Assembly: GCA_047601145.1 (NCBI GenBank)
Contig: JASGJW010000001.1
Span: 2,046,001-2,110,000 of the forward strand
Direction of reading: 5' to 3'
Source of the DNA: UBA7672 sp047601145
Lineage (GTDB): Bacteria > Pseudomonadota > Alphaproteobacteria > Caulobacterales > Hyphomonadaceae
Length of the DNA: 64,000 bases
Below the pieces are notes generated by a model. That model ran no database searches, was not told the DNA's origin, and was given only the letters and a program-made list of their open reading frames with translations. The position numbers were made by a program, and so were the translations under genes. Below are positions 25,960 to 34,121 of this stretch, piece after piece (within the stretch, counting starts at the first letter, position 1; each line of letters opens with the position of its first letter).

Positions 25960-27144
25960 ATGGCGGGTAGCCCCACAGCGCTCCAGTATCTCGACAAGGC
26001 AGTCGGCACGCTCCGGCAGCTTGGGCTGCTTCCCGACAAGAAGGGCGAAGTGGCGCCTGTGGTGGCGCTTCTCAACCAGATCACCGATCTGCAGCCGGAA
26101 AAAGTGACGACGATCGCGCGTACGCTCGACCAGATGTCGGTGTTCAACGACGTGGTGCGCGAGCACATCTCGGCGATCACGGTGGGCGAGCGCTATCAGC
26201 AGATAACCAACGCGTTCAACTCGATCCGCGACGACGCCAAGGGCCTCGTGGATCAGTATGCCGACGGCAAGATCTCCACGATGGAGCGGTGGTCCAATGT
26301 CTGGATGAAGATGACGCGCGGAGACATCGCGGCGCGCTTCGACAAGATCAAGGACACGTATCTGGACGTCCAGAAGGACACGAAGACCCAGATCGAGAAA
26401 GAGCGGTTGATCCTCGAAGCCTACATGGACTTCCGCGGCGCCCTGAAGAACTCGGAAGTCCTCGCGCTCGATGTCTTGAAGACGGCGGAAGAAAGGCTCA
26501 ACGACGCCCGGGCGAAAATGAAGACGGCCTCCGACGCCGTCGCCGCCTATGCCGGCGCCGAGCCGGCGGAGCGTTCGAAGCTGGAGCTGGCGCGCGACGA
26601 GGAGCTGCGTCGCCTGCAGGCCGAGGAAGGCCGCTACCAGGTCGCCAAGGACCTCTCGGATAACATCACCATCGGCTACAACACGTCCGAAGTGATCATG
26701 GCGCGGCTGGTGCAGACCACGAACGCCAAGGAGCGCATCTATGCGCAGTCGGTGTCTTTCTTCGGCACCAACGAGGTCGTGCTGACGGCGCTGTCGGCGA
26801 CGTTCACGGGCATGTTCGGCCTGCATGAATCGACCCAGACGCTGGAGAGCATGAAGAAGGGCATCGACCAGTCGCTCGAAACGCTGAGCGAGATCGGCAG
26901 CAAGGTTCAGGAAGCTGCGCTCAAGGCCGGTTACGGGCCGACGATCTCGGCGGCGGCCGTGAAGAAGCTGGTGGACTCGGTGGTTTCTTACCAGGAGCGC
27001 TCGATCGGCATCATCGCCGAGATGCGCAAGCTGGCGACCGAGAACTCGAAGGAGATCCGCGACGCTGTCGAGGATGGCAAGAAACGCATGGCGCACCTGA
27101 TTGAGCAGGGCGCCGCGGCCGCCCTGATCGCGCGTACTTCCTGA
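25960..27144 (+). CDS. Coiled-coil cytoplasmic protein, tentatively TelA-like
   Basis: First gene of a three-gene operon. The 394-residue protein has no signal peptide or membrane segment and is almost wholly helical, with long charged heptad stretches (for example residues 145-240, KTQIEKERLILEAYMDF onward). Its layout faintly resembles TelA/toxic-anion-resistance proteins, but I see no diagnostic motif, so that label is tentative. A GGGAGA site precedes the ATG by nine bases. The following genes start 11 and 2 bases after the previous stop, so the three products probably form one complex. Function unknown. Confidence 0.7.
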   Translation: MAGSPTALQYLDKAVGTLRQLGLLPDKKGEVAPVVALLNQITDLQPEKVTTIARTLDQMSVFNDVVREHISAITVGERYQQITNAFNSIRDDAKGLVDQYADGKISTMERWSNVWMKMTRGDIAARFDKIKDTYLDVQKDTKTQIEKERLILEAYMDFRGALKNSEVLALDVLKTAEERLNDARAKMKTASDAVAAYAGAEPAERSKLELARDEELRRLQAEEGRYQVAKDLSDNITIGYNTSEVIMARLVQTTNAKERIYAQSVSFFGTNEVVLTALSATFTGMFGLHESTQTLESMKKGIDQSLETLSEIGSKVQEAALKAGYGPTISAAAVKKLVDSVVSYQERSIGIIAEMRKLATENSKEIRDAVEDGKKRMAHLIEQGAAAALIARTS

Positions 27145-27155
27145 GCAATGGCCTC

Positions 27156-28130
27156 ATGAGCGACACGACTGTTCCGGTGAAGGCGGGGGTGACGACCCCC
27201 GCCTTGCAGCCAAACACGACTGAAGAACCCCGGAAGCTCGACGATGTTATGTTGGCCATGGATGTGGTCGACACGTTGCGCCATCGCGTGCGGATCGTCG
27301 ACCAGGAGCTGAACGAGGACGCGCGCGAGGAACAGCTGATCGCGCGGTTGAAGGAAATCTATGGCGCCCAGGGCATCGAGGTGCCCGACAAGATCCTGAA
27401 GGACGGCGTCAAGGCGCTGGCCGAGCAGCGTTTCGTCTACAAGCCGCCGGCGGATACGTTCTCCGTGAAGCTGGCGAAGCTATATGTCAGCAGGAAGAAC
27501 TGGTTACCCGCTGCGGCGACGTTCACGGGCGCCGTCGTCGCGCTCGTCATCGGGTGGCAGGTGTTCTGGGCGATCCCGCAGGCGCGCGAGTGGAGCCAGA
27601 TGCCGGCAGAGATTTCGCGGTTGCTGGCCGAGGGGCAGGCGCTTGCGGCAGATCCGGCCGTGGATGCGCAGCTTGGCAATATTGCTGCTGAAGGACAACG
27701 CGCGGTCGCGAACGACGATCATGGCGCAGCGCGTGCGCAGGTGACGCTCCTGAAGGATATGAACGGGAAGCTGGCCCAGGAATATGACCTGCGGATCGTG
27801 GCGCGCCCGAATGAAGACACGGGCTTCTGGCGGCAGTCGAAGAGCAATCCGAACGCGATGAACTACTACATCATCGTCGAGCCGGTGGCCCCGGGCGGGC
27901 GCATTCTCAAGGTGCCGGTCACCAACATCGAGGACCAGAAGACCGAAACCGTCACCAAGTGGGCGCAGCGCGTTTCCAAGGAGACGTTCGACAAGCTGGG
28001 AGCCGAGAAGGCCGCGACCGGTGGGATCATCACGGATGACATTCTCGGTCACAAGGCGCGGGGCGAGTTGGAGCCGCGCTTCACGGAGCCGACGCCGGGC
28101 GGGGCTATCACCGACTGGAAGGATGACTGA
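27156..28130 (+). CDS. DUF6384-like single-pass membrane protein
   Basis: Middle gene of the three-gene operon, 324 residues. A cytoplasmic N-terminal part (KLDDVMLAMDVVDTLRHR...EEQLIARLKEIYGAQGIEVPD) resembles the DUF6384 family as I remember it; a membrane segment follows at about residues 115-134 (WLPAAATFTGAVVALVIGWQ). A C-terminal domain of about 190 residues (YDLRIVARPNEDTGFWRQ...NYYIIVEPV) would lie outside the membrane. The anchor makes it the probable membrane platform for its coiled-coil neighbours. The gene is spaced 11 and 2 bases from its neighbours. Role unknown. Confidence 0.7.
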   Translation: MSDTTVPVKAGVTTPALQPNTTEEPRKLDDVMLAMDVVDTLRHRVRIVDQELNEDAREEQLIARLKEIYGAQGIEVPDKILKDGVKALAEQRFVYKPPADTFSVKLAKLYVSRKNWLPAAATFTGAVVALVIGWQVFWAIPQAREWSQMPAEISRLLAEGQALAADPAVDAQLGNIAAEGQRAVANDDHGAARAQVTLLKDMNGKLAQEYDLRIVARPNEDTGFWRQSKSNPNAMNYYIIVEPVAPGGRILKVPVTNIEDQKTETVTKWAQRVSKETFDKLGAEKAATGGIITDDILGHKARGELEPRFTEPTPGGAITDWKDD

Positions 28131-28132
28131 CC

Positions 28133-29686
28133 ATGCCGGTGTATGACGACGTCATCACGGGCCGCGATGCGCTCCACCGGTTGGACACGCTGACCTCCGG
28201 CGCGCGTGCGGAATTCGATGCGGCGGCGCAGGCGGCGGATGGGCATTCGCGCCGGCGCGCCGACCTCACGCGCCTGAAGGCCGAAAGCTATCGCGAGCTG
28301 GCGAAGATCCGGCTCGACATCATCAAGACAGGCGCCGACAAGTCGCTTGATCTCGCCGAGCAGGAAGCCAACCGCCTGCTGGCCGCGCACGAGGCGTTCG
28401 TTGCGAACATCGGCGGCGAAGTGACCAAGGCCGAGCAGTTGTTGCAGGACGCCGAAGCGAAGCGACGGGCAGGCGAGGCTGATGTCGACACGGCGCTGCA
28501 TGCCTATGAAGCGCTGACGGCGAAGGTCGAAGAGGAGGTGCAGACCGATCCGGGCTATCTCGCGCTGAAGCAGGGTTTCGAGGATGCGAAGGCGGTCGCC
28601 CTGCGCGCCGAGCAGAAGCTGGAGCTGGCGAAGACGGATCGAGCCGAGAAGGGCAAGCCTTACGAGAGCGATCCGCTGTTCTCTTACGTGTGGCAGCGAA
28701 AGTTGCGCACGAGCGAGTACCGCAAGGGCGGTCTCTCCCGAATGCTCGACAATTGGGTCGCAAAGCTTTGCCGGTATGACGACGCGTACTTGAACTACAC
28801 GCGTCTCACCGAGCTGCCGGACCGCATCGCGGAGCACCTTGCCAGCATGAAGCTGGAGGAAGCCGAGGCGCAGGCGGCGATCGAGCGTTTTGAGTCGCAG
28901 AAGCTCGAAGAGCGTGGCGCGGCGAAGCTGGCGGGCGAGCTGGTGACAGCGAAGGAGAAGCTGAAGCAGCTCGACAGCGACCTGGCGGTGGCCGAGGCGA
29001 AGCACAGCGGCCTGCGCGAGCAGCAGGAACGGGCGGCGAGCGGCGATGCGGGGCCGCAGGAGCAAGCGCGCAAGGTGATCGAGGACGGGCTGGCGAAGGC
29101 GAGTTTCCCGGATCTCAAAGTGCTCGCTGCGGAAACAACGACGCCGGACGATGACCGGATCGTCGATGCGCTGATCAAGCTGCGTACCGAAGAGCTGCAG
29201 ATGGATGTGAACTGGCGCAATGTCGAAGCGCTGCCGGCGCGGCGGCGCGCGGGTGTCGATACGCTGGAAGGCGTGCGCAGGCGGTTCAAGGAAGCAGGGC
29301 TCGACAGTCCCTATGTGATGGTGCTGCGCGGCGCGTTCGAGGCGGCGCTTGAGGCCTATGGCAAGGGACCCGCGCCGGATGGCGAGGCGCTGTGGCGCGC
29401 GATCAAGGCGACGATCCAGCAGGCGCCTCGCAACGACGACGACTATTTCGGCGGGCCGCGGCGCGGCCGGAATATCGGTGTTGGCGGAGGCGGCATGGGC
29501 GACGTCGTCGCCGGCGTCATCATCGGCGAGGTGATCAAGGCGGCCGTGCGCGGCAGCCGCTGGGGCGGTGGGGGATGGGGCGGCGGCGGTTGGGGCGGAG
29601 GCGGCGGCAGTTCCGGCGGCGGTGGGTTCAAGACAGGCGGCCGTATCGGCGGTGGCGGTGGCTTCAAGACCGGCGGGCGGTTTTAG
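28133..29686 (+). CDS. Coiled-coil protein with glycine-rich C-terminal tail
   Basis: Last gene of the operon, 517 residues. Residues about 30-330 are predicted coiled coil, rich in Ala/Glu/Lys (for example AEQEANRLLAAHEAFVANIG). A helical region follows, then a linker with DDDYFGGPRRG, a short hydrophobic GMGDVVAGVIIGEVIKAAV stretch, and a glycine-rich end with repeated WGGGG and two FKTGG copies. Such tails are seen on secreted or membrane-surface proteins, but there is no signal peptide. Its stop overlaps that of the convergent phoD gene. No enzymatic motif seen; a structural role with the two preceding proteins is inferred. Confidence 0.7.
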   Translation: MPVYDDVITGRDALHRLDTLTSGARAEFDAAAQAADGHSRRRADLTRLKAESYRELAKIRLDIIKTGADKSLDLAEQEANRLLAAHEAFVANIGGEVTKAEQLLQDAEAKRRAGEADVDTALHAYEALTAKVEEEVQTDPGYLALKQGFEDAKAVALRAEQKLELAKTDRAEKGKPYESDPLFSYVWQRKLRTSEYRKGGLSRMLDNWVAKLCRYDDAYLNYTRLTELPDRIAEHLASMKLEEAEAQAAIERFESQKLEERGAAKLAGELVTAKEKLKQLDSDLAVAEAKHSGLREQQERAASGDAGPQEQARKVIEDGLAKASFPDLKVLAAETTTPDDDRIVDALIKLRTEELQMDVNWRNVEALPARRRAGVDTLEGVRRRFKEAGLDSPYVMVLRGAFEAALEAYGKGPAPDGEALWRAIKATIQQAPRNDDDYFGGPRRGRNIGVGGGGMGDVVAGVIIGEVIKAAVRGSRWGGGGWGGGGWGGGGGSSGGGGFKTGGRIGGGGGFKTGGRF

Positions 29687-31305
29687 GCCGACAGTTTCCG
29701 CGCGCCGTGTTCGGCGACAAGCACCTTCTTGCCGGTCGCGACAGCGGAGCGGCCGCCGGTGGCTGGAACGAAGATATACTCGGCCTCGACGCGGTCATGC
29801 GTGAGAGTGAGCGTGAAGTAGCCGCGCTGGCTTGCGTCCATCCACTTGAGGTTCGGGTTGGCGGCCATGAAGTCGGCGGCGATGCGCGCCGGCTCGCCGG
29901 TGAATCGGCGCTCGAAGCCATAGGATGACACGCTCTGGCCGGCGAACTCGACGCCGATTGCGCCGGCCTTGTCTGCGAGATCAAAGGCCCAGGCGTTGTG
30001 GCTGTCGCCTGTCAGCGTGACGAGGTTGGCCTTGGCGGCGCGGGCGCTGTCATAGAGGCGCTGCCGGGCAGCTGGATAGCCGTCCCACTTGTCAAACGAA
30101 TAGGGCAGGCCGGCATCGGTCATGCGGTTGCGCCGGTCGAGGTCTGCTTGCAGGTCGGCTGAGAGCGGACCTTTCACCCAGCCGGCGGCGGTCTTCGGAA
30201 AACGTGTTGCGCCGACGATCACCTGTTGCGCCAGGATCTGCCAGCGGGTCGCCGAACTCGCGGCCTTGAGACCGTCGGCAAGCCAGCGCTCCTCGCCTGG
30301 GCTCATCATTGCGCGCGTGGGGTCGGCAAGGGCGCCAGAGCCGAAGGCGGAGAGTTTTGCGGCGGTGTCGCCGCCGGACTTGAACAGATCGTCGAGCGTG
30401 TCGTCGAGCTGCTTGGTGCGGCCGAGCAGGCGTGTCTCGAGGCGGAACATGGTGGCGAGATCGCCGATCTGATAAGTGTCGTACCAGTCCTGCCGCATTG
30501 GCAGCCATTCGCGCCAGGCGCGGACGCCGGCGGCCTTGCGCGTTTCCCAGTCACCTTCCCTGGTTGGGTCGTGCGCATCGGCGCCTGTGCGCCAGGAATT
30601 GTTGGCGGTCTCGTGATCGTCCCACACGGCAATCATCGGCAGGCGGCGATGGAGTGCTGCGAGGTCAGGATCGTTGCGATAGCTGGCGTAACGCTGGCGA
30701 TAATCGGTGAGCGCGATGAGCTCGCCCGGCGGAAGCAGGCCGCGTTCCTGTGCGAGTCCCGGCTGGGCGTCGGATCGGGTGACGGGCGATTCATAGATGT
30801 AGTCGCCGGTGTGAACGACGAGGTCGATGTCGTCGCGGGCGGCGGCGTGCGCATAGGCGTTGAACCAGCCAGACGTGCCGTTCGAGCAGGAGAACACGGC
30901 CATCCTGAAGCTCTTCGTCGCGCCCGCGGGCAGCGTGCGGGTGCGTCCGGCTTCCGATGTCTCGCCGCCAGGAGCGACAAAGCGGTAGTGATACCAGCGG
31001 CCGGGCTTCAACCCGTCGACCCAGGCGTGGGCGCAGCTGTCATAGCCGGGAGAGGCGTCTGTTTCGCCCGTCGCCACGATGTTGCCGAAGGTCTCGTCCT
31101 CAGCGACTTCGACGCGGAGGAGGACCGGGCCGGGCGCGACATAGCGGGTCCAGAGGACGACGCTGGTCTGGCGTGGATCGCCCGAAGCGACGCCGTGGGT
31201 GAAGCCTGATGCCTTCTGGGCGAAGGCTCGGCCCGGCAGGGCGGCCAGCGCAAGGCCCGTGGCGCCGGCTGTCAGCAGGCTGCGGCGTGTGATGATGAAG
31301 GCCAT
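29683..31305 (-). CDS. phoD: Alkaline phosphatase D family metallophosphatase
   Basis: Tat-exported phosphodiesterase/phosphatase of 540 residues. The signal ITRRSLLTAGATGLALAAL has a twin arginine and ends at GRAFAQ. The PhoD N-terminal domain (FTHGVASGDPRQTSVVLWTR) is followed by the metallophosphatase domain with GDYIYES, AVWDDHETANNSW and TGDSHNAWAF, which carry the metal ligands. It would release phosphate from extracellular esters. ATG 31305 has GGGGAG eight bases upstream and starts the Tat signal; an upstream ATG at 31347 is less likely. No clear PHO box was recognised upstream. Confidence 0.92.
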   Translation of the reverse strand: MAFIITRRSLLTAGATGLALAALPGRAFAQKASGFTHGVASGDPRQTSVVLWTRYVAPGPVLLRVEVAEDETFGNIVATGETDASPGYDSCAHAWVDGLKPGRWYHYRFVAPGGETSEAGRTRTLPAGATKSFRMAVFSCSNGTSGWFNAYAHAAARDDIDLVVHTGDYIYESPVTRSDAQPGLAQERGLLPPGELIALTDYRQRYASYRNDPDLAALHRRLPMIAVWDDHETANNSWRTGADAHDPTREGDWETRKAAGVRAWREWLPMRQDWYDTYQIGDLATMFRLETRLLGRTKQLDDTLDDLFKSGGDTAAKLSAFGSGALADPTRAMMSPGEERWLADGLKAASSATRWQILAQQVIVGATRFPKTAAGWVKGPLSADLQADLDRRNRMTDAGLPYSFDKWDGYPAARQRLYDSARAAKANLVTLTGDSHNAWAFDLADKAGAIGVEFAGQSVSSYGFERRFTGEPARIAADFMAANPNLKWMDASQRGYFTLTLTHDRVEAEYIFVPATGGRSAVATGKKVLVAEHGARKLSA

Positions 31306-31372
31306 GTTGCGACTCCCCGGCAGGCGCCGACCGTAGGCCGGCTTCATGACGCTTTGGAGTCACCCGCGGCGT

Positions 31373-31888
31373 CTACGCCCCCGGCGGACGGAGGAAGTCG
31401 CGCTTGCCGAGGATGACGCCGTTGTGGCGCAGGATGTTGTAGGCCGTCGCCGAGTGGAAATAGAGGTTCGGGAAGACGAACGAGGTCAGGTATTGCAGGC
31501 AGGTCATCGGCATTTCCTGGCCGCCCCCGACGGGGATGTTGATCGTCGTGTCGGCGCGCTTGTCCATCGCTTCGCTCGAAGCGGCCTGCACGTACGCGTC
31601 AGCTTTCTTCGTGCGCTCGATCAGCGCCGCGAAGGAATTCTCGACATCCGGGAAGGAAGGCAGGTCCATGCCGGACAGGCGGGCCGCGCCGCGCGTCAGC
31701 TGGTCCGTCGCGATCTGCACCTGGCGGGTGAGTGGGAACATGTCCGGGAAGAGGCGGTAGTTGAGAAGCACTTCCTCGGGAAGCTTCATATGGGCTGCGT
31801 GATCCGCGCCCTTCTTGAGAACGCCGCCGAGGGCGCCAAGGGTCTGCGTGCTTGCGCTCTTGATGAGCATCGAAATCTGAACAGTCAT
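31373..31888 (-). CDS. DUF1993 family protein
   Basis: Cytoplasmic protein of 171 residues resembling the DUF1993 family, thought to share the DinB-like four-helix fold. Visible family features are the N-terminal SMLIKSASTQTLGALGGVLKK helix, LFPDMFPLTRQVQIATDQ and the C-terminal FPNLYFHSATAYNILRHNGV block with a histidine that could bind metal. No enzymatic activity is known. ATG 31888 is used instead of the ATG 15 bases upstream because GGGG lies close to it. It lies 68 bases from phoD on the same strand. Confidence 0.78.
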   Translation of the reverse strand: MTVQISMLIKSASTQTLGALGGVLKKGADHAAHMKLPEEVLLNYRLFPDMFPLTRQVQIATDQLTRGAARLSGMDLPSFPDVENSFAALIERTKKADAYVQAASSEAMDKRADTTINIPVGGGQEMPMTCLQYLTSFVFPNLYFHSATAYNILRHNGVILGKRDFLRPPGA

Positions 31889-32020
31889 GTCGAACCCCGT
31901 CACGGTTGTGTCGCTGTCTTAGCGCGTGGCTTTCATTCCTGCACGCGGGAAAATTTGGCGGCCGGAGCTTGCGCGGGCAAACGCCTGCCCCTAACGCAGA
32001 ACAAGGACGGGGAGGACGCG

Positions 32021-32599
32021 CTGAACAAGTGGCTGCGGATACTGGCGTGGTCGCACCTTGTGATCGGCGGACTGGGCCTGGCGATATGCTGGGGTTTCAT
32101 CCTCATCGCACTGTCGTTCAAGGACCCGGCCTACGACGACGAGATCGCGTTCTTCGCGGGCGCGTTCGGCATCATCTCGCTCAGCTTCTTCCTGCCGTCC
32201 TTCCTCAGCGGGCTGGCCCTGTTGAAGCGATGGCCCTGGGCGCGCGCCGTCCTCTGGGCGGAGTCAGCAATGCTGGCGATCCTCATCCCGATCGGCACGA
32301 TCATCGCCGGGATCAATCTGTGGGCGCTGCTGGCGACGCGGGAGGTCTCCGCCGATGGCGGCATCGCCAAGTTCGAGGCGTTTGTCCGGCGATCGGTTCG
32401 GCCGCTTGTGCTGGCGCTGATTGCGCTGTTCACGCTCGGCGTGATGGTCGCCCTTGGCTACATCTTCCGCGATGTGATCGATCCGCCGAAGCCGCAGGTC
32501 CTGACGCCGCTGCCGAGCGGCGTGCCGGCGCCGATGAACCCGCCGCCGGAATTCAAGATGCCTACTTTGCCTGAGCGACCGGACGCGCCGGGACACTGA
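32021..32599 (+). CDS. Small polytopic membrane protein, unknown function
   Basis: About 192 residues with four hydrophobic segments: SHLVIGGLGLAICWGFILIAL, a FGIISLSFFLPSFLSGLALL stretch, a LWAESAMLAILIPIGTIIAG stretch and PLVLALIALFTLGVMVALGY, ending in a proline-rich tail. No family recognised. The start is unusual: a CTG at 32021 has a perfect GGAGG five bases upstream and gives an N-terminus suited to the first membrane helix. An in-frame TTG at 31955 is the alternative and would add a non-hydrophobic leader. The frame upstream of that is antisense to DUF1993. Overlaps the convergent cyclophilin gene by 38 bases. Confidence 0.6.
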   Translation: MNKWLRILAWSHLVIGGLGLAICWGFILIALSFKDPAYDDEIAFFAGAFGIISLSFFLPSFLSGLALLKRWPWARAVLWAESAMLAILIPIGTIIAGINLWALLATREVSADGGIAKFEAFVRRSVRPLVLALIALFTLGVMVALGYIFRDVIDPPKPQVLTPLPSGVPAPMNPPPEFKMPTLPERPDAPGH

Positions 32600-33482
32600 C
32601 ATTGCACAGGCCGATGCGGCCGACAGGCTGCTTGTAGAAATCGTCCTTCCGCCAGCGGCGGGAATTTACCAGCGTGTTGAACGAGGCGCTGTCGGTGCGC
32701 ATCACTTCGAGATTGGTGCGCTGTGCGGCGGGAACATCCACGGCGACCTTGATGTCGGCATAATGCTGGTACTCGCCCGGCGTCTTGTAGAAGCCGGCAT
32801 CGCCCGTGCCGCGCGGGAAGGCGGACATGATCTCCATTCCCTGCACGACACGGCCGAGCATGGTGAGCTGCCTGTCGAGGTTGCGGGGCGACTGGCCGAT
32901 GATGACGTATAGCTCCGTGCCGCCGCCGGAGTTCTCGTCATTCTCGCGGCCAACGCCGACCATGCCGTAGCAATGCGTGAGCCAGACGCGGTCATCGTCG
33001 CGCGCTGCATACATGCCGTTGATGAAGCCGACCTCGGGCGCGTAGGTGTCCGGATCAGGCAGGACGTCGAACTTCACACTGGCGGTGCGGGGCAGGGTGA
33101 ATTCGGCGTTTAGCTTTTCGACGCCGACCTTGGGCGGTCGTGGCGGCTCGGCGGCCTGTGCCCATTGGGTGACGAAATTGTCCTGGACGCGGGTGACGGC
33201 GCCGTTGAGGAAGAAGCCCTCACGGGAAAGCGCCTTCACGTTGGCGACATGGTTGGGCGCGAACTCCGGCGCCATTTCGATGATCACGCGGCCCTGCGGA
33301 AAATCCATATAGAGCGTGTTCTCCGGATCGAGCGCGCGCCATTCTTCCGGCTTCGAGGCGGCGATGACATCGCCCGGCGAGGGCGTCTTGCCTTCGGGCG
33401 GGGCGGGGATCGCATGCATCGACATCGCCGGCATCTGGCAGGCGGCAAGCGCCAGGGCGGCCAGACCAATCACGAACCTCAT
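32562..33482 (-). CDS. Cyclophilin-type peptidyl-prolyl isomerase, lipoprotein
   Basis: Periplasmic lipoprotein isomerase of 306 residues. MRFVIGLAALALAAC is a lipobox signal. The cyclophilin core begins NTLYMDFPQGRVIIEMAPEFAPNHVANVKAL and includes FFLNGAVTRVQDNFVTQWA, YGMVGVGREND and LDRQLTMLGRVVQGMEIM. The usual F-H-R is replaced by V-T-R, so catalysis may be weak. ATG 33482 has GGAGGG directly upstream. The 3' end overlaps the convergent membrane-protein gene by 38 bases. Confidence 0.88.
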   Translation of the reverse strand: MRFVIGLAALALAACQMPAMSMHAIPAPPEGKTPSPGDVIAASKPEEWRALDPENTLYMDFPQGRVIIEMAPEFAPNHVANVKALSREGFFLNGAVTRVQDNFVTQWAQAAEPPRPPKVGVEKLNAEFTLPRTASVKFDVLPDPDTYAPEVGFINGMYAARDDDRVWLTHCYGMVGVGRENDENSGGGTELYVIIGQSPRNLDRQLTMLGRVVQGMEIMSAFPRGTGDAGFYKTPGEYQHYADIKVAVDVPAAQRTNLEVMRTDSASFNTLVNSRRWRKDDFYKQPVGRIGLCNVSVPARPVAQAK

Positions 33483-33542
33483 CGTCCCTCCACGTATTCC
33501 GTGGTCGGACATTGCGATGGAATGCGGGCAAGCTCAACGCAA

Positions 33543-33572
33543 AAGGCGCCGCCCCCGTCAGGGCGGCGCCTT
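33543..33572 (-). terminator. Intrinsic terminator after the glycine-zipper lipoprotein gene
   Basis: Perfect 12-bp stem AAGGCGCCGCCC/GGGCGGCGCCTT with a six-base loop; TTTT follows on the minus strand. It lies 60 bases downstream of the 33633-33989 gene and just upstream of the cyclophilin gene, separating their transcripts. Confidence 0.8.
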
Positions 33573-33632
33573 GCCGATGGCGCAACGATGACCGGGGAGG
33601 ACTTCGGTCGCGCCGTCGAGAAGCTCGATCAG

Positions 33633-33989
33633 CTAGCCCCGGAAGTCGCCGTTTTCCCAGTAGGTGCGGCCCGTGTTGCGATCCACGTAATAGTAACGCC
33701 GATCGCGCTGGTCGTAGATGAGGTCGGAGCGCGAGGCGACCTGCTTGCCGCCGACGAAGCAGCCGCCCTGTTCCTGGCAGCCCGTGTAGTAGCCGACCGC
33801 TGCACCGAGCGCGCCGCCGATCAGGGCGCCTGAAAGGTCATCGTCAGAGATCGCTGCGCCAGCCGCGGCGCCAAGAGCGCCACCGATCGCTGCGTTGCGT
33901 TGCGCCGGATCCCAGCTGTCGGTTGTCGAGCAGGCAGCAAGAGAGAGTGATGCGACGCCGGCGCAGAAAGCGGTTTTGAGAGGGGACAT
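33633..33989 (-). CDS. Glycine-zipper lipoprotein
   Basis: Small envelope lipoprotein of 118 residues. MSPLKTAFCAGVASLSLAAC is a lipobox signal. A glycine-zipper region (NAAIGGALGAAAGAAISDDD and ALIGGALGAAVGYYTG) could form a helical hairpin in the membrane, and a tail follows with RRYYYVDRNTGRTYWENGDF, typical of YMGG/rcsB-like 17-kDa surface-antigen relatives. The two cysteines in GCQEQGGCF may pair. Probable structural outer-membrane or periplasmic role. It ends at a strong terminator. Confidence 0.8.
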   Translation of the reverse strand: MSPLKTAFCAGVASLSLAACSTTDSWDPAQRNAAIGGALGAAAGAAISDDDLSGALIGGALGAAVGYYTGCQEQGGCFVGGKQVASRSDLIYDQRDRRYYYVDRNTGRTYWENGDFRG

Positions 33990-34121
33990 GAGATGCCTCG
34001 TGGTGTCCGGTCAAAAGGTATGCGCCGGTTAAACGAGGGGTGACCGCGAGGGTTCCGGTTTCCTTCATTCATCATGCAGGAAATATTGGTTCCGTATTGA
34101 AAGTTGCGAGATTGCTGGCGG

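Noticed and set aside
25780..27096. Long N-terminal extension of the M28 peptidase frame
   Set aside because: The extension lies antisense to the TelA-like gene; the signal peptide and ribosome-binding site at 25779 fix the true start.
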